The translations under genes and the position numbers were made by a program. Source: Pseudomonadota bacterium (GTDB lineage: Bacteria; Pseudomonadota; Gammaproteobacteria; Steroidobacterales; Steroidobacteraceae). From it: a stretch of DNA of 22,393 bases. Shown one piece after another: positions 7,851 to 17,065 of the stretch. How positions within the stretch are numbered: position 1 is the stretch's first letter; every line of letters starts with the position of its first letter. Location: contig CANGMU010000010.1 in the NCBI GenBank assembly GCA_947454665.1, positions 1 to 22,393 on the forward strand, in the 5' to 3' direction. The notes below the pieces were generated by a model. The model did not search any database and was not told the origin of the DNA. It saw only the letters and a program-made list of their open reading frames with translations.

Positions 7851-10412
7851 ATGCAAGTCATCGAAGTCGCTCCAGTCATCCCCGCGGCCATCGGCCGTCT
7901 CCCTGAACTCGCCGGCAATCTGTCGTTCAGTTGGCACCGGCCGACGCGCGCCCTCTTCGAGGACCTTGATGCCGCCTTGTGGCAGCAGTCCGGAGGTAAC
8001 CCGCGCCTCGTGCTTCGCTGCGTCGATCAGGACGTGCTGGATGCGGCATCCCGCGACGACGTGTACCTGCAGCGGTACCGCGAAGCCGTGGCGATCTACG
8101 ACAGTTACCAGTCCCGACCGGTGGAACGCACGGACGAGCCCCTGATCGCGTACTTCTGCGCGGAATATGGGTTCCATGAAAGCTTTCCCATCTATTCCGG
8201 TGGCCTCGGCATCCTGGCCGGCGACCATTGCAAGGCGGCCAGCGACGAGTGTCTGAACTTCGTGGCGGTGGGCCTGTTGTACCGGCAGGGCTACTTCACC
8301 CAGTCGGTCGACAGCGACGGCATGCAGCATCCGATCTTCCGCGATGCCGATCCGCGTGACCTGCCGGTCGAAGCGGTGAAGGGCGCCGATGGCATGGGGC
8401 TCAAGATCTCGGTGCCCATCGGCCAGCGCGAAGTCTTCGCGCGCGTCTGGCGTGCGCAGGTGGGGCGCGTCAGCGTCTACCTGCTCGACACCAACGTGCC
8501 GGAGAACAGCGAAGCCGACCGCGACATCACCTTCCGCCTCTATGGTGGCGATGAGGGCGTCCGCATCCGGCAGGAAATGATGCTGGGCATCGGTGGCCTG
8601 CGCGCGCTGCGCGCGCTGGGGCTATCGCCGGGCGTGTGGCACATGAACGAGGGCCACGCGGCCTTCCTCGTCTTCGAGCTGCTGCGCGAGCAGATGGCCG
8701 CTGGCGCCAGTTTCGAGGCTGGCCTCGAGGCGGTTGCCGCGCAATGCGTGTTCACGACGCACACGCCGGTGGCTGCGGGCCACGACGCCTTCCACGATGG
8801 CCTGTTCATGGAGCATTTCGAAGGCCTGGCGTCCCGCATGGGCCAGCCCATCGACCGCCTGCTCGCGCTGGGCCGTGCGCCCGGTGTCGAGGGCTACTTC
8901 AACATGACGCGACTGGCGCTGAATGGCGCGCGTCGCGTGAACGGCGTGAGCCGCATCCATGGTGGCGTGTCCGCCGAGCTGTGTGCCGACCATTGGCCCG
9001 AAGTGCCCAAGGGCGAGAACCCGATGGGCTACGTCACCAACGGCGTGCACGTGCCGACCTTCATCGCGCCGGTCTTCTCGCGCTTCCTTGATGCCGAACT
9101 GCCTGACTGGCGCGACAACCTCTCGGACGGCAATCGCTGGCACGCGCTGGAGAACGTGCCGGACGAGCGCTTCTGGCAAGCCTCGCAGGAAGCCAAGTCG
9201 CGCATGCTGCACGGCGTCCGCCAGCGGCTGGTCAATGAATACAAGCGCAAGTCCCTGAGCTCGGTCCAGCTGCGGCACATCACGCGGCATCTGGATCCGG
9301 CGAATCCCAACGTGCTGACTATCGGTTTCGCGCGGCGTTTCGCGACGTACAAGCGTGCCGCGTTGATCATGCGCGACCGTGAGCGCCTGCGCCGGCTCGT
9401 GCAGGACGCCGATCGTCCCGTGTTGTTCCTGTTCGCGGGCAAGGCCCATCCGGCCGATCACCCAGGCCAGCAGGTGCTGCGCGAAGTGAAGCAGTTGATG
9501 CTGCAGCCGGAGTTCGCCGGCCGCGTGGTCTTCCTGGAGGATTACGACATCCAGTTGGCGCGCTGGCTGGTGACGGGCGTGGACGTCTGGCTCAACAACC
9601 CTATCGCACCGCTGGAGGCCAGCGGCACCTCGGGCATCAAGGCGGCCGTGAACGGTCGCCTGAACCTGTCCATCCTGGATGGCTGGTGGGCGGAGGCCTT
9701 CGATGGCACCAACGGGTGGGGCATTCCGGGCGCCGATGCGCGCGACGAGGTCCGGCGCGACGACCTGGATTCCTCCACGATCCTCGACGTGCTGGCCGAG
9801 GAAGTGATGCCGCTGTATTACGACCGTGGCGCTGATGGCCTGCCGCACGGCTGGATCCGTCGCTGCAAGCGCGCGATGGCCACCGTGGTGCCGCAGTTCA
9901 ACATGCGGCGCACGGTGAGTGACTACAAGGATGGCATGTATGACCCGGCGGCCGAGCATGGCAAGCGCCTGCGTGCCAGTGGCGGGACGGGCGCCGCGGA
10001 GCTGGCCGAATGGAAACGCCGGGTCCGTGAAGCCTGGCCCCATGTGCAGTTGTGCGCCGTGCTCGATGCGCAGGGAGGCAACAGCACCGGCAATCCTTTG
10101 ACGATGCGTGTGGCCGTGCAGTTGGGTGGGCTGTCGCCGGATGACCTGCGCGTGGAGTTCGTCGCCGACCGCAAGTTGCCGCAGGCGCAGGTGGAAGAGC
10201 CGGCGTTGTGCTCGTTTCGCGAACAGCCGCCGGATGGCCAGTGGCGCTCGCAGTTCCGCTTCACCGGCGAGACGACCTGGGACGGCGCGAGTGTTTATGA
10301 ACTCTCGTCCGTGCCGCCGGGCACCGGCCAGTACGCGGCCAACGTGCGCGTCTACCCCTGGCATGCCCTGCTGGCCCATCCGTATGAGATGGGCCTGATG
10401 CGTTCGACGTGA
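7851..10412 (+). CDS. glgP: Alpha-glucan phosphorylase (GT35, DUF3417-type)
   Basis: Releases glucose-1-phosphate from glycogen or maltodextrin ends using pyridoxal phosphate. An 853-residue protein of the alternative phosphorylase family that begins with a DUF3417 domain (NLSFSWHRPTRALFEDLD near residue 23). Visible catalytic motifs are HMNEGHAAF (from H264), HTPVAAGHD, FARRFATYKRA (K501) and the PLP-lysine motif GTSGIKAAVNG (K597). The start at 7851 is preceded by AGGA with an 8-base spacer; an upstream in-frame ATG at 7803 would run through the palindrome and adds a non-family extension. It is transcribed alone toward glgB, with only 3 bp between the two stop codons. The palindrome upstream suggests carbohydrate-responsive control. 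Substrate preference for glycogen or short maltodextrin cannot be told. Confidence 0.95.
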   Translation: MQVIEVAPVIPAAIGRLPELAGNLSFSWHRPTRALFEDLDAALWQQSGGNPRLVLRCVDQDVLDAASRDDVYLQRYREAVAIYDSYQSRPVERTDEPLIAYFCAEYGFHESFPIYSGGLGILAGDHCKAASDECLNFVAVGLLYRQGYFTQSVDSDGMQHPIFRDADPRDLPVEAVKGADGMGLKISVPIGQREVFARVWRAQVGRVSVYLLDTNVPENSEADRDITFRLYGGDEGVRIRQEMMLGIGGLRALRALGLSPGVWHMNEGHAAFLVFELLREQMAAGASFEAGLEAVAAQCVFTTHTPVAAGHDAFHDGLFMEHFEGLASRMGQPIDRLLALGRAPGVEGYFNMTRLALNGARRVNGVSRIHGGVSAELCADHWPEVPKGENPMGYVTNGVHVPTFIAPVFSRFLDAELPDWRDNLSDGNRWHALENVPDERFWQASQEAKSRMLHGVRQRLVNEYKRKSLSSVQLRHITRHLDPANPNVLTIGFARRFATYKRAALIMRDRERLRRLVQDADRPVLFLFAGKAHPADHPGQQVLREVKQLMLQPEFAGRVVFLEDYDIQLARWLVTGVDVWLNNPIAPLEASGTSGIKAAVNGRLNLSILDGWWAEAFDGTNGWGIPGADARDEVRRDDLDSSTILDVLAEEVMPLYYDRGADGLPHGWIRRCKRAMATVVPQFNMRRTVSDYKDGMYDPAAEHGKRLRASGGTGAAELAEWKRRVREAWPHVQLCAVLDAQGGNSTGNPLTMRVAVQLGGLSPDDLRVEFVADRKLPQAQVEEPALCSFREQPPDGQWRSQFRFTGETTWDGASVYELSSVPPGTGQYAANVRVYPWHALLAHPYEMGLMRST

Positions 10413-10415
10413 CGG

Positions 10416-12596
10416 TCAGGCCGGCAGCAGGATGAGGCCGGCCAGTGGCGGCAGGTGCAGGACAACAGAGCAGTCGTGGCCGTGCGCGGCCACGGGCTCC
10501 GTGGTGACTACGGTGTTGCCGAGGTTAGCGCCGCCGTAATGGCCGGAGTCCGAATTCAGCGCCACGCGATAACGGCCCGGGCGCGGAACGCCCAGCCGGT
10601 AACCGTCGCGCGGTACCGGCGTGAAGTTCAAGGCAACTACCGCAAGCTGGTCACCGGCCTGGCGCATGAACGCCAGCGTGGAATTCGCCCGGTCGTTGCA
10701 ATCGATCCACGCAAAGCCCTGCGGTTCGAACTCGAAACGGTGCAGGGCGGGCTCTTTGACGTAAAGCGCATTCAGGTCTGCGACGAGTTGCTGGATGCCG
10801 CGGTGTTCGGGGTGCTCGAGCAGGAACCACGGCAGCGCAGCTTTGAAATCCCACTCCCAGGGATGCGCTATCTCGCCACCCATGAACAGCAGCTTCTTGC
10901 CAGGCATCGCCCACATGCTCGTGTAGAGCAGGCGCAGGTTCGCCATCTGCTGCCAGCGGTCGCCGGGCATGCGGCCCAGCAGCGAGCGCTTCAGGTGCAC
11001 GACCTCGTCATGCGACAGCGGCAGGATGAAGTTCTCGCTGTAGGCATACATCATCACGAAGGTCAGCTTGTCCTGGTGATGGCTGCGATGGAGCGGGTCT
11101 TCCTTGAAGTACGACAGCGTGTCGTGCATCCAGCCCATGTTCCATTTCATCGAGAAACCCAGGCCGCCCATGTCGATGGGGCGGCTGACCATCGGCCAGT
11201 CCGTGGATTCCTCTGCCATGACCACCGTGCCCGGTGTACGCGCATGCGTCACTGCATTCAGTTGACGCAGGAAGGTCACCGCCTCGAGGTTCTCCCGACC
11301 GCCATGGCGGTTCGGCACGTAATCGCCCCTGCGCCCGAAGTCGAGATAGAGCATCGAGGCCACGGCATCGACACGCAGGCCGTCAAAGTGGAATTCCTCG
11401 AGCCAGTAGCACGCGGACGCGAGCAGGAAGCTGCGCACCTCGTTGCGGTCGTAATTGAAGATGTACGTGCCCCAATCGAGATGCTCGCCCTTGCGCGGGT
11501 CGGCGTATTCGTAGAGCGCGGTGCCGTCGAAGCGCGCGAGGCCGTGCGCGTCGCGCGGAAAGTGTGCCGGAACCCAGTCGAGCAGCACGCCGATACCGGC
11601 TTGATGGCAGCGATCGATGAAGTGCTTCAGGTCTTCCGGTGGCCCGAAGCGGCGCGTCGGCGCGAAGTAGCCCGTGACCTGGTAGCCCCAGGAATCATCG
11701 AGCGGGTGTTCGGTAATGGGCAGCAGTTCGATGTGCGTGAAACCCAATCGCTTCACGTAGGGGATCAGCCGGTCGGCCAGTTCGAGATAGCCGAGGAACT
11801 GGCCCTCGGCATCGCGCTCCCAGGACCCGAGGTGCACTTCGTAGATCGACATCGGCGCATGCAGCCAGTCGTGCGCGGGTCGCGCTGCCATCCATGCGGC
11901 GTCGCCCCAGGCATAGTCGCCGCTGCCGCCGCAGACCAGCGAAGCGGTCGACGGCCGCATTTCCATCGAGCGCGCGTAAGGATCGGTCTTCAGTTCGACG
12001 CCACCCGTTCCCCGGTTGCGGATCTCGAACTTGTAGACCTCGCCGGTGGCGAGACCGGGCACGAAAAGCTCCCAGATGCCACTGTCGCCCAGGCTGCGCA
12101 TCGGCAGCCGACGCCCGTCCCACTCACAGAAGGGCCCCACGACACTGACGCGTTCTGCGTTGGGCGCCCAGACGGCAAAACGCACACCTTCGATGCCGTC
12201 GAACTGCGCGGGATGGGCGCCCAGCAGTTTCCAGGCTTCCGCGTGCCCACCGGAACTGAACAGCGCGAGATCCGGATCCTCGACCGACGGCTTGAAGCCA
12301 TAGGGGTCGATGCGCCGGCTTTCGCTGCCTTGATCAGTCTGTCGCCACAGCAGGGGATGGGCAGGGAGCCCGGCTGCTGGCGGCGCGCACCAGTAGAAGT
12401 CACTGCCCGGCAGGCGCTGCAACCCGGGGCCATCCACGATGCGGGCCTCCCGCGTGGCCGGGAGGTAGGCGAGGAAGAGCGCCTTCCCGACCCTGTCATG
12501 CAGCCCGAGCACACTGTGCGGATCGTGGTGCCTGCCTTCGGCGATACGCCGGAGCGCTTCGCGGTCGAAGTGCGGCGGCGTTGCTGTCGCGATCAC
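10416..12596 (-). CDS. glgB: 1,4-alpha-glucan branching enzyme (GH13)
   Basis: Introduces alpha-1,6 branches into glycogen. A 726-residue protein of typical proteobacterial GlgB length. There is an N-terminal carbohydrate-binding region; the CBM48-like segment includes GVRFAVWAPNAERVSVVG near 137-154. The GH13 barrel follows, with YEVHLGSW (252-259), GVLLDWVPAHF (336-346), DGLRVDAVASMLYLD with nucleophile D410, MAEESTDW carrying the acid/base Glu (462-463), and LPLSHDEVVH with D530. The start is GTG with a weak AAAGGC about 10 bases upstream; no ATG lies close by. It is divergent from glgC across 83 bp and convergent with glgP. A 738-residue frame on the opposite strand is an antisense shadow. 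Confidence 0.96.
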   Translation of the reverse strand: MIATATPPHFDREALRRIAEGRHHDPHSVLGLHDRVGKALFLAYLPATREARIVDGPGLQRLPGSDFYWCAPPAAGLPAHPLLWRQTDQGSESRRIDPYGFKPSVEDPDLALFSSGGHAEAWKLLGAHPAQFDGIEGVRFAVWAPNAERVSVVGPFCEWDGRRLPMRSLGDSGIWELFVPGLATGEVYKFEIRNRGTGGVELKTDPYARSMEMRPSTASLVCGGSGDYAWGDAAWMAARPAHDWLHAPMSIYEVHLGSWERDAEGQFLGYLELADRLIPYVKRLGFTHIELLPITEHPLDDSWGYQVTGYFAPTRRFGPPEDLKHFIDRCHQAGIGVLLDWVPAHFPRDAHGLARFDGTALYEYADPRKGEHLDWGTYIFNYDRNEVRSFLLASACYWLEEFHFDGLRVDAVASMLYLDFGRRGDYVPNRHGGRENLEAVTFLRQLNAVTHARTPGTVVMAEESTDWPMVSRPIDMGGLGFSMKWNMGWMHDTLSYFKEDPLHRSHHQDKLTFVMMYAYSENFILPLSHDEVVHLKRSLLGRMPGDRWQQMANLRLLYTSMWAMPGKKLLFMGGEIAHPWEWDFKAALPWFLLEHPEHRGIQQLVADLNALYVKEPALHRFEFEPQGFAWIDCNDRANSTLAFMRQAGDQLAVVALNFTPVPRDGYRLGVPRPGRYRVALNSDSGHYGGANLGNTVVTTEPVAAHGHDCSVVLHLPPLAGLILLPA
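10419..10443. terminator. GC-rich hairpin at the glgP/glgB convergence
   Basis: GGCCGGC (10419-10425) pairs with GCCGGCC (10437-10443) across an 11-base loop, beginning 6 bases after the glgP stop and lying within the last codons of glgB. No T-run follows on either strand, so it may be a weak terminator, an RNA 3'-end stabiliser or a by-product of coding sequence. Confidence 0.25.
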
Positions 12597-12623
12597 TGTG
12601 GCGGCGCCTTTCGCGGGACCGAT

Positions 12624-12651
12624 TTGCCCGCCTTTTCCCGAGTAATATACC
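12624..12651 (+). promoter_or_regulatory. Candidate glgC promoter
   Basis: TTGCCC (12624-12629) is 16 bases from TATACC (12646-12651), in the AT-rich island of the glgB-glgC divergent region. Transcription would start near 12658, with a short leader into AGGTGA and the ATG. The -10 overlaps a TATATT on the opposite strand. Confidence 0.4.
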
Positions 12652-12672
12652 TAAAGCCCTTCACGAGGTGAC
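12644..12672 (-). promoter_or_regulatory. Candidate glgB promoter, overlapping the glgC -10
   Basis: TATATT on the minus strand (12644-12649) would place a start near 12636, about 40 bases before the GTG of glgB. The hexamer at 17-base spacing, GTCACC, is a poor -35, so the call rests on the -10 and position alone. Confidence 0.25.
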
Positions 12673-12679
12673 TCCTTCC

Positions 12680-13954
12680 ATGAGCAGGCCGCGCAAGTCT
12701 TCCGGTCGATATGTCAGCCGCCTCACCGGTGGCACGCTCGCGATGATCATGGCCGGTGGGCGTGGCGAACGCCTGCGTGGCCTGACCCAGAGCCGCTGCA
12801 AGCCGGCGACGCCTTTCGGCGGGAAATTCCGCATCGTCGACTTCGTCCTGTCCAACTGCGTGAACTCGGGCATCCGCAAGATCTGCCTGCTCACGCAGTA
12901 CAAGGGCCAGTCGTTGATCCAGCATGTCCAGCGTGGATGGAGTTACCTGCGCGGCGAGTTCGGTGAGTTCATCGATGTCGTGCCGGCCCAGCAGCAGGTC
13001 GGCAAGGAGTGGTACCGCGGCACGGCCGACAGCGTGTACCAGAACCTCGACATCATCCGTGCGAACCATCCGGAGCACGTGCTCGTGCTCGCCGGCGACC
13101 ACATCTACAAGATGGACTACGGTCCGATGATCGCCCACCACGTGGAGAAGGGCGCGGACATCACCGTCGGCGTGGTCGAGGTGCCCATCGACGATGCGCG
13201 CGAATTCGGCGTGCTCTCGGTCACCGAATGGAACCGCGTCACGAAGTTCGCCGAAAAGCCGCGCGAGCCGGAACCGATGCCGGGCCGCAGCGACGTGGCG
13301 CTGGCGTCGATGGGCATCTATATCTTCAACACCGCGCTGCTCGAGCGCATGCTGATCGAAGATGCCGCGGATCCGACTTCCTCGCACGACTTCGGCAAGA
13401 ACATCATTCCGAAGGCAATCGACACGATGCAGGTCTTCGCCTATCCGTTCCGCAACGTGAAGACGCGCGCCCAGAACTACTGGCGCGACGTGGGTACGGT
13501 GGATGCGTTCTTCGAGGCGAACATCGAGCTCGTGCACGTGTCGCCGGAACTGAATGTCTACGACGAGGAATGGCCGATCTGGACCTACCAGGTGCAGCAG
13601 CCGCCGGCGAAGTTCGTGCTCGACGAGGACGGTCGCCGCGGCATGGCGATCAATTCGCTGATCTCGGGCGGATCGATCGTCTCCGGTGCAGTTGTCCGCG
13701 AATCCCTGCTCTTCTCGAACGTCCGTGTGGACGAGGGTGCCAGCGTCCATCGCTCGGTGATCATGCCCGGTGTCCGCATCGGCAAGGGGTGCGCCATCCG
13801 CAACGCGATCATCGACGAACATTGCGACGTGCCGGAAGGCATGCAGATCGGCATCGATCTTGAGTTGGATCGCCAGCGGTTCGATGTGACGCCGAAGGGC
13901 GTCGTGCTGGTGACGCCGGAGATGCTGGTGTCAGCCACGATGGTGCGCGCCTGA
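12680..13954 (+). CDS. glgC: Glucose-1-phosphate adenylyltransferase
   Basis: Makes ADP-glucose from ATP and glucose-1-phosphate, the committed step of glycogen synthesis. A 424-residue protein, close to E. coli GlgC (431). The nucleotidyltransferase motif GGRGERL is at 26-32, with LAGDHIYKMDY around D140 and the sugar-phosphate site FAEKP at 190-194. A C-terminal left-handed beta-helix follows, with hexapeptide-like repeats such as ESLLFSNVRVDEGASVHRS. The start is chosen for AGGTGA with a 9-base spacer; an in-frame ATG 33 codons upstream would overlap glgB. It leads the series glgC, GH57, malQ and the LEA14-like gene, all with tiny gaps or overlaps, so all four probably share its promoter. 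Confidence 0.96.
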   Translation: MSRPRKSSGRYVSRLTGGTLAMIMAGGRGERLRGLTQSRCKPATPFGGKFRIVDFVLSNCVNSGIRKICLLTQYKGQSLIQHVQRGWSYLRGEFGEFIDVVPAQQQVGKEWYRGTADSVYQNLDIIRANHPEHVLVLAGDHIYKMDYGPMIAHHVEKGADITVGVVEVPIDDAREFGVLSVTEWNRVTKFAEKPREPEPMPGRSDVALASMGIYIFNTALLERMLIEDAADPTSSHDFGKNIIPKAIDTMQVFAYPFRNVKTRAQNYWRDVGTVDAFFEANIELVHVSPELNVYDEEWPIWTYQVQQPPAKFVLDEDGRRGMAINSLISGGSIVSGAVVRESLLFSNVRVDEGASVHRSVIMPGVRIGKGCAIRNAIIDEHCDVPEGMQIGIDLELDRQRFDVTPKGVVLVTPEMLVSATMVRA

Positions 13955-13956
13955 AC

Positions 13957-13960
13957 GAGG
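13957..13960 (+). promoter_or_regulatory. Ribosome binding site that questions the GH57 start
   Basis: GAGG lies only 1 base before the ATG at 13962 but 7 bases before an in-frame GTG at 13968. Spacing favours the GTG, which would give a protein two residues shorter beginning MSVTRLP. Confidence 0.45.
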
Positions 13961-13961
13961 T

Positions 13962-15689
13962 ATGCCGGTGAGCGTTACGCGACTGCCCGTCGTCCTGTTC
14001 TGGCACATGCACCAGCCGCACTACCGTGACGCGCTGTCGGGTCGCTATGTGTTTCCCTGGACCTATCTCCACGCCATCAAGGATTACGTGGACATGGCCG
14101 CGCACCTCGAGGCCCATGCCGGTGCCCGGGCGGTCGTGAACTTCACGCCGGTGCTGATGGAGCAGCTCGAGGAGCTCGCCGAGCGCGTGGCAGCCCACTT
14201 GCGGCACGGCGAACCTGTGCCGGATCCGGTGCTGGCGCTATTGTCGGAAGACCCCTTGCCGGTTGATCCCGACAAGCGTCTCGCCTTGTTGCGTGCCTGC
14301 CTGCGTGCGGATCGCCGCAACCTCATCGAACGCTATCCGGTCTTCGCGGAGCTTGCGCAGCTCGCGGTCAGTCTCGGCACGCCAGAGCAGATCGTCTACG
14401 CCTCCGACCAGTTCCTGCGCGACCTGGGTGTCTGGTACCACCTGGCCTGGATGGGCGAGACCGTCCGTCGCACGGACCTGCGTATTGCCAAGCTCGTCGA
14501 TCAGGGACGGCAGTTCCGGCCGGCGCAGCGCCGGGTGCTGTTGGAACTGGTTGGTGAGCTGCTGACCGGGCTCTTGCCGCGTTACCGGCGGCTCGCGGAC
14601 TCCGGCCGTTGCGAGCTGGCCGTTTCGCCCTATAGCCATCCGATCCTGCCGCTGTTGCTGGATTTCAAGGCTGCGCGTGAAAGCGAGCCTAATGCCTCGC
14701 TGCCGCGCCATGCGGCCTATCCGGGCGGCGCTGAGCGCGCGGCCTGGCACATGCGGGAAGCGCTGGCCGTGTTCCGTCGCGTGTTCGGCCGCGAGCCGCG
14801 CGGTTGCTGGCCGTCCGAAGGTGCCATCAGCGCCGGCGCGCTGCAGGTCATCGAGGATGCCGGCATCGACTGGATTGCCTCCAGTTCCGCGGTGCTGCGC
14901 GGAACGCTCGAAGCGTCGGGCATTCCGCTGTCTTCCGAGGGCGCGGACGCCGAGCGATTGCTGAACCAGGCGCATCGACCGGCTGCCGGAAAACTCAGCT
15001 GTTTCTTCCGCCACGACGAGGTCTCGGACCTCATCGGTTTCACCTATTCGAAATGGCACGGCGATGATGCCGCGCGCCATTTGGTGGGTGAACTCGAGCG
15101 ACTGGCCGATCGGACTGAAGGCGAAGCGGGCCGCGTGGCGCTGATCGCGCTCGATGGCGAGAACGCCTGGGAGTATTACCCGTTCAATGGCTACTGGTTC
15201 CTTTCTGCGATGTATGCGGCACTGGCCGAACATCCGCGCCTGCAGCTCACGACGTTGTCTTCCTTCGTCGATGACGCGCGGGCCCGCGGCGCGGCACCGC
15301 ATGTCTTGCCGACGGTGCGCGCCGGCAGTTGGGTGCATGGTACGTTGTCGACCTGGATGGGCGACCCGTCCAAGAACGCCGCGTGGGATCTGCTTTGCGA
15401 TGCGAAGCTGGCCTATGACCGCGCGCTGGCCGAGGGCGCGCTGTCGGAAGACGAGCACCACGTCGTCAGTCGCCAACTTGCCCAGTGCGAGAGTTCCGAC
15501 TGGTTCTGGTGGTTCGGTGATTACAACCCGCCTGAAGCGGTTGCGGATTTCGACCGGCTCTATCGCCACCAGCTCACGAGTCTCTACCGCATGCTAAAGC
15601 TCGAACCGCCTGCTGCGCTGTCGCGCCCGCTATCGGTGGGACGGGGTGCGCCGGAAGCGGGTGGCGTGATGCGTCGGACCCAGGCATGA
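13962..15689 (+). CDS. Glycoside hydrolase family 57 (alpha-amylase-like)
   Basis: A 575-residue cytoplasmic enzyme of the COG1449-like GH57 group acting on alpha-glucans. Motif 1 HMHQPH is at 15-20. The catalytic Glu motif GCWPSEG has E286. The DGENAWE motif (398-404) has the likely acid/base D398. C-terminal signatures are GSWVHGTLSTWMGDPSKNAAWDLL near 455 and DWFWWFGDYN near 513-522. It lacks a signal peptide, consistent with work on stored glycogen or maltodextrin. It sits 7 bases after glgC and overlaps malQ by 4 bases. Whether it is an amylase, a debranching enzyme or a transferase cannot be decided from motifs; the DUF1957 branching-enzyme layout is not apparent. The true start may be the GTG at 13968. 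Confidence 0.9.
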   Translation: MPVSVTRLPVVLFWHMHQPHYRDALSGRYVFPWTYLHAIKDYVDMAAHLEAHAGARAVVNFTPVLMEQLEELAERVAAHLRHGEPVPDPVLALLSEDPLPVDPDKRLALLRACLRADRRNLIERYPVFAELAQLAVSLGTPEQIVYASDQFLRDLGVWYHLAWMGETVRRTDLRIAKLVDQGRQFRPAQRRVLLELVGELLTGLLPRYRRLADSGRCELAVSPYSHPILPLLLDFKAARESEPNASLPRHAAYPGGAERAAWHMREALAVFRRVFGREPRGCWPSEGAISAGALQVIEDAGIDWIASSSAVLRGTLEASGIPLSSEGADAERLLNQAHRPAAGKLSCFFRHDEVSDLIGFTYSKWHGDDAARHLVGELERLADRTEGEAGRVALIALDGENAWEYYPFNGYWFLSAMYAALAEHPRLQLTTLSSFVDDARARGAAPHVLPTVRAGSWVHGTLSTWMGDPSKNAAWDLLCDAKLAYDRALAEGALSEDEHHVVSRQLAQCESSDWFWWFGDYNPPEAVADFDRLYRHQLTSLYRMLKLEPPAALSRPLSVGRGAPEAGGVMRRTQA

Positions 15690-17065
15690 GCCACACGCGC
15701 TTGCCCGTCCTGGATCGTCGCCGTTGCGGCGTGTTGCTGCATCCCACGGCCTTTCTGGGCGGCGCGCAGCAGGGTGCACTCGGGGTCTCGGCATTCGCCT
15801 TCATCGACTGGCTGGCGGAAGCCGGCTTCACCGTCTGGCAGATGTTGCCGCTCGGGCCGACCGGTGCGGATGGTTCGCCTTACTGGGCGCGCTCCGACCA
15901 TGCGGGCAATCCGCGGCTGATCGATCCGACCGTCGAACCCGCGGGCGGGCTCGAGGCCTTCGAGGCGTTCTGCCGTGAGCAGTCGCACTGGCTCGAGGAT
16001 TACGCGCTGTTCGAGGCCCTGGCTGTCGCGCACGAAGGCCGGCCCTGGTGGGACTGGCCGCAGCCGCTGCGTGATCGCGATCCGCAGGCGCTGGAACATG
16101 CCCGCATGCAGTGGGCCGCCCACTGCCATCGCGTCAAGCGCGAGCAGTGGTTCTTCGATGACCAGTGGCGTCGTCTGCGAGCGCATGCGCAATGGCGCGG
16201 TGTGCGGTTGTTCGGCGACCTGCCCATCTACGTCGCGCCCGATTCCGTCTCGGTCTGGACGAATCGGGCGCAGTTCCAGCTGGACGAGTCCGGGCTTCCT
16301 CGGTCCGTCGCCGGCGTGCCGCCCGATTATTTCGCAGCAGACGGCCAGCTCTGGGGCAATCCGCTCTACGACTGGGATTGCATGCGAGAGGATGGTTTTG
16401 CTTTCTGGCGCGAACGCATCCGGGAGCAGTTGGCTCGCTTCGACCTGCTGCGCATCGACCATTTCCGCGGGCTTGCTGCGTACTGGACGGTGCCATACGG
16501 CGAGCGTACGGCGCGCCAGGGCGCATGGCGCGACGCGGCCGGCCGGGAAATGCTCGAGGCCGTGCTGCGCGAACAGCCTGACCTGCCGGTCGTCGCGGAA
16601 GACCTCGGCGTCATCACGCCCGACGTGGACGCCTTGCGCCGTGATTTCGGCCTGCCGGGCATGCGCGTGCTGCAGTTCGCCTTCGGGGGTGGCGCGGAAA
16701 ATCCGCACCTGCCGCACAACCATGACCTCGATACCGTCGTGTACACCGGCACGCATGACAACGATACGACCGTGGGCTGGTATGCACAGCTTGATGACGC
16801 CGCACGGCGACACCTCGTCGATTACCTGGGCCTCTGGGATGATGACGGCCCGGATGCACTCATCCGTGCGGGCTTGGCGTCGGTGGCCCGCCTTTCCGTG
16901 TTGCCGATGCAGGACATCCTGCGTCTCGGAAGCGATGCGCGACTGAACATGCCGGGCACTGTTAACGGCAACTGGGTCTGGCGGCTTTCGCTGCACGCCC
17001 TCACGCCGGGGCTTGCCGAGCAGTACCGGGAACTCAACGCGCTGTATGGAAGGCTGGGCACATGA
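15686..17065 (+). CDS. malQ: 4-alpha-glucanotransferase (amylomaltase, GH77)
   Basis: Transfers maltodextrin segments between chains and releases glucose. A 459-residue GH77 enzyme, smaller than E. coli MalQ (694) and slightly below the usual 500-residue plant and Thermus form. The catalytic residues are in place: nucleophile D258 in LLRIDHFRG, acid/base E305 in VAEDLG, and D358 in GTHDND. The 250s-loop region (DYFAADGQLWGNPLYDW) is also conserved. Its ATG overlaps the GH57 stop (ATGA), which implies translational coupling. It would rework the short glucans left by phosphorylase and the GH57 enzyme. Confidence 0.95.
   Translation: MSHTRLPVLDRRRCGVLLHPTAFLGGAQQGALGVSAFAFIDWLAEAGFTVWQMLPLGPTGADGSPYWARSDHAGNPRLIDPTVEPAGGLEAFEAFCREQSHWLEDYALFEALAVAHEGRPWWDWPQPLRDRDPQALEHARMQWAAHCHRVKREQWFFDDQWRRLRAHAQWRGVRLFGDLPIYVAPDSVSVWTNRAQFQLDESGLPRSVAGVPPDYFAADGQLWGNPLYDWDCMREDGFAFWRERIREQLARFDLLRIDHFRGLAAYWTVPYGERTARQGAWRDAAGREMLEAVLREQPDLPVVAEDLGVITPDVDALRRDFGLPGMRVLQFAFGGGAENPHLPHNHDLDTVVYTGTHDNDTTVGWYAQLDDAARRHLVDYLGLWDDDGPDALIRAGLASVARLSVLPMQDILRLGSDARLNMPGTVNGNWVWRLSLHALTPGLAEQYRELNALYGRLGT

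Noticed and set aside
8622..10379. 585-residue open frame on the minus strand opposite glgP
   Set aside because: Shadow of the phosphorylase gene, rich in His, Arg, Gln and Ala without domain features.
10697..10706. TGCAATCGAT inside glgB, resembling half of the glgP palindrome
   Set aside because: It lacks the second half-site, lies in the glgB coding region and fits its codons; likely chance.
10455..12671. 738-residue open frame on the plus strand opposite glgB
   Set aside because: glgB has full catalytic motifs on the other strand; this frame has none and no plausible ribosome site.
14238..15569. 443-residue open frame on the minus strand opposite the GH57 gene
   Set aside because: Shadow of a gene with clear GH57 motifs.
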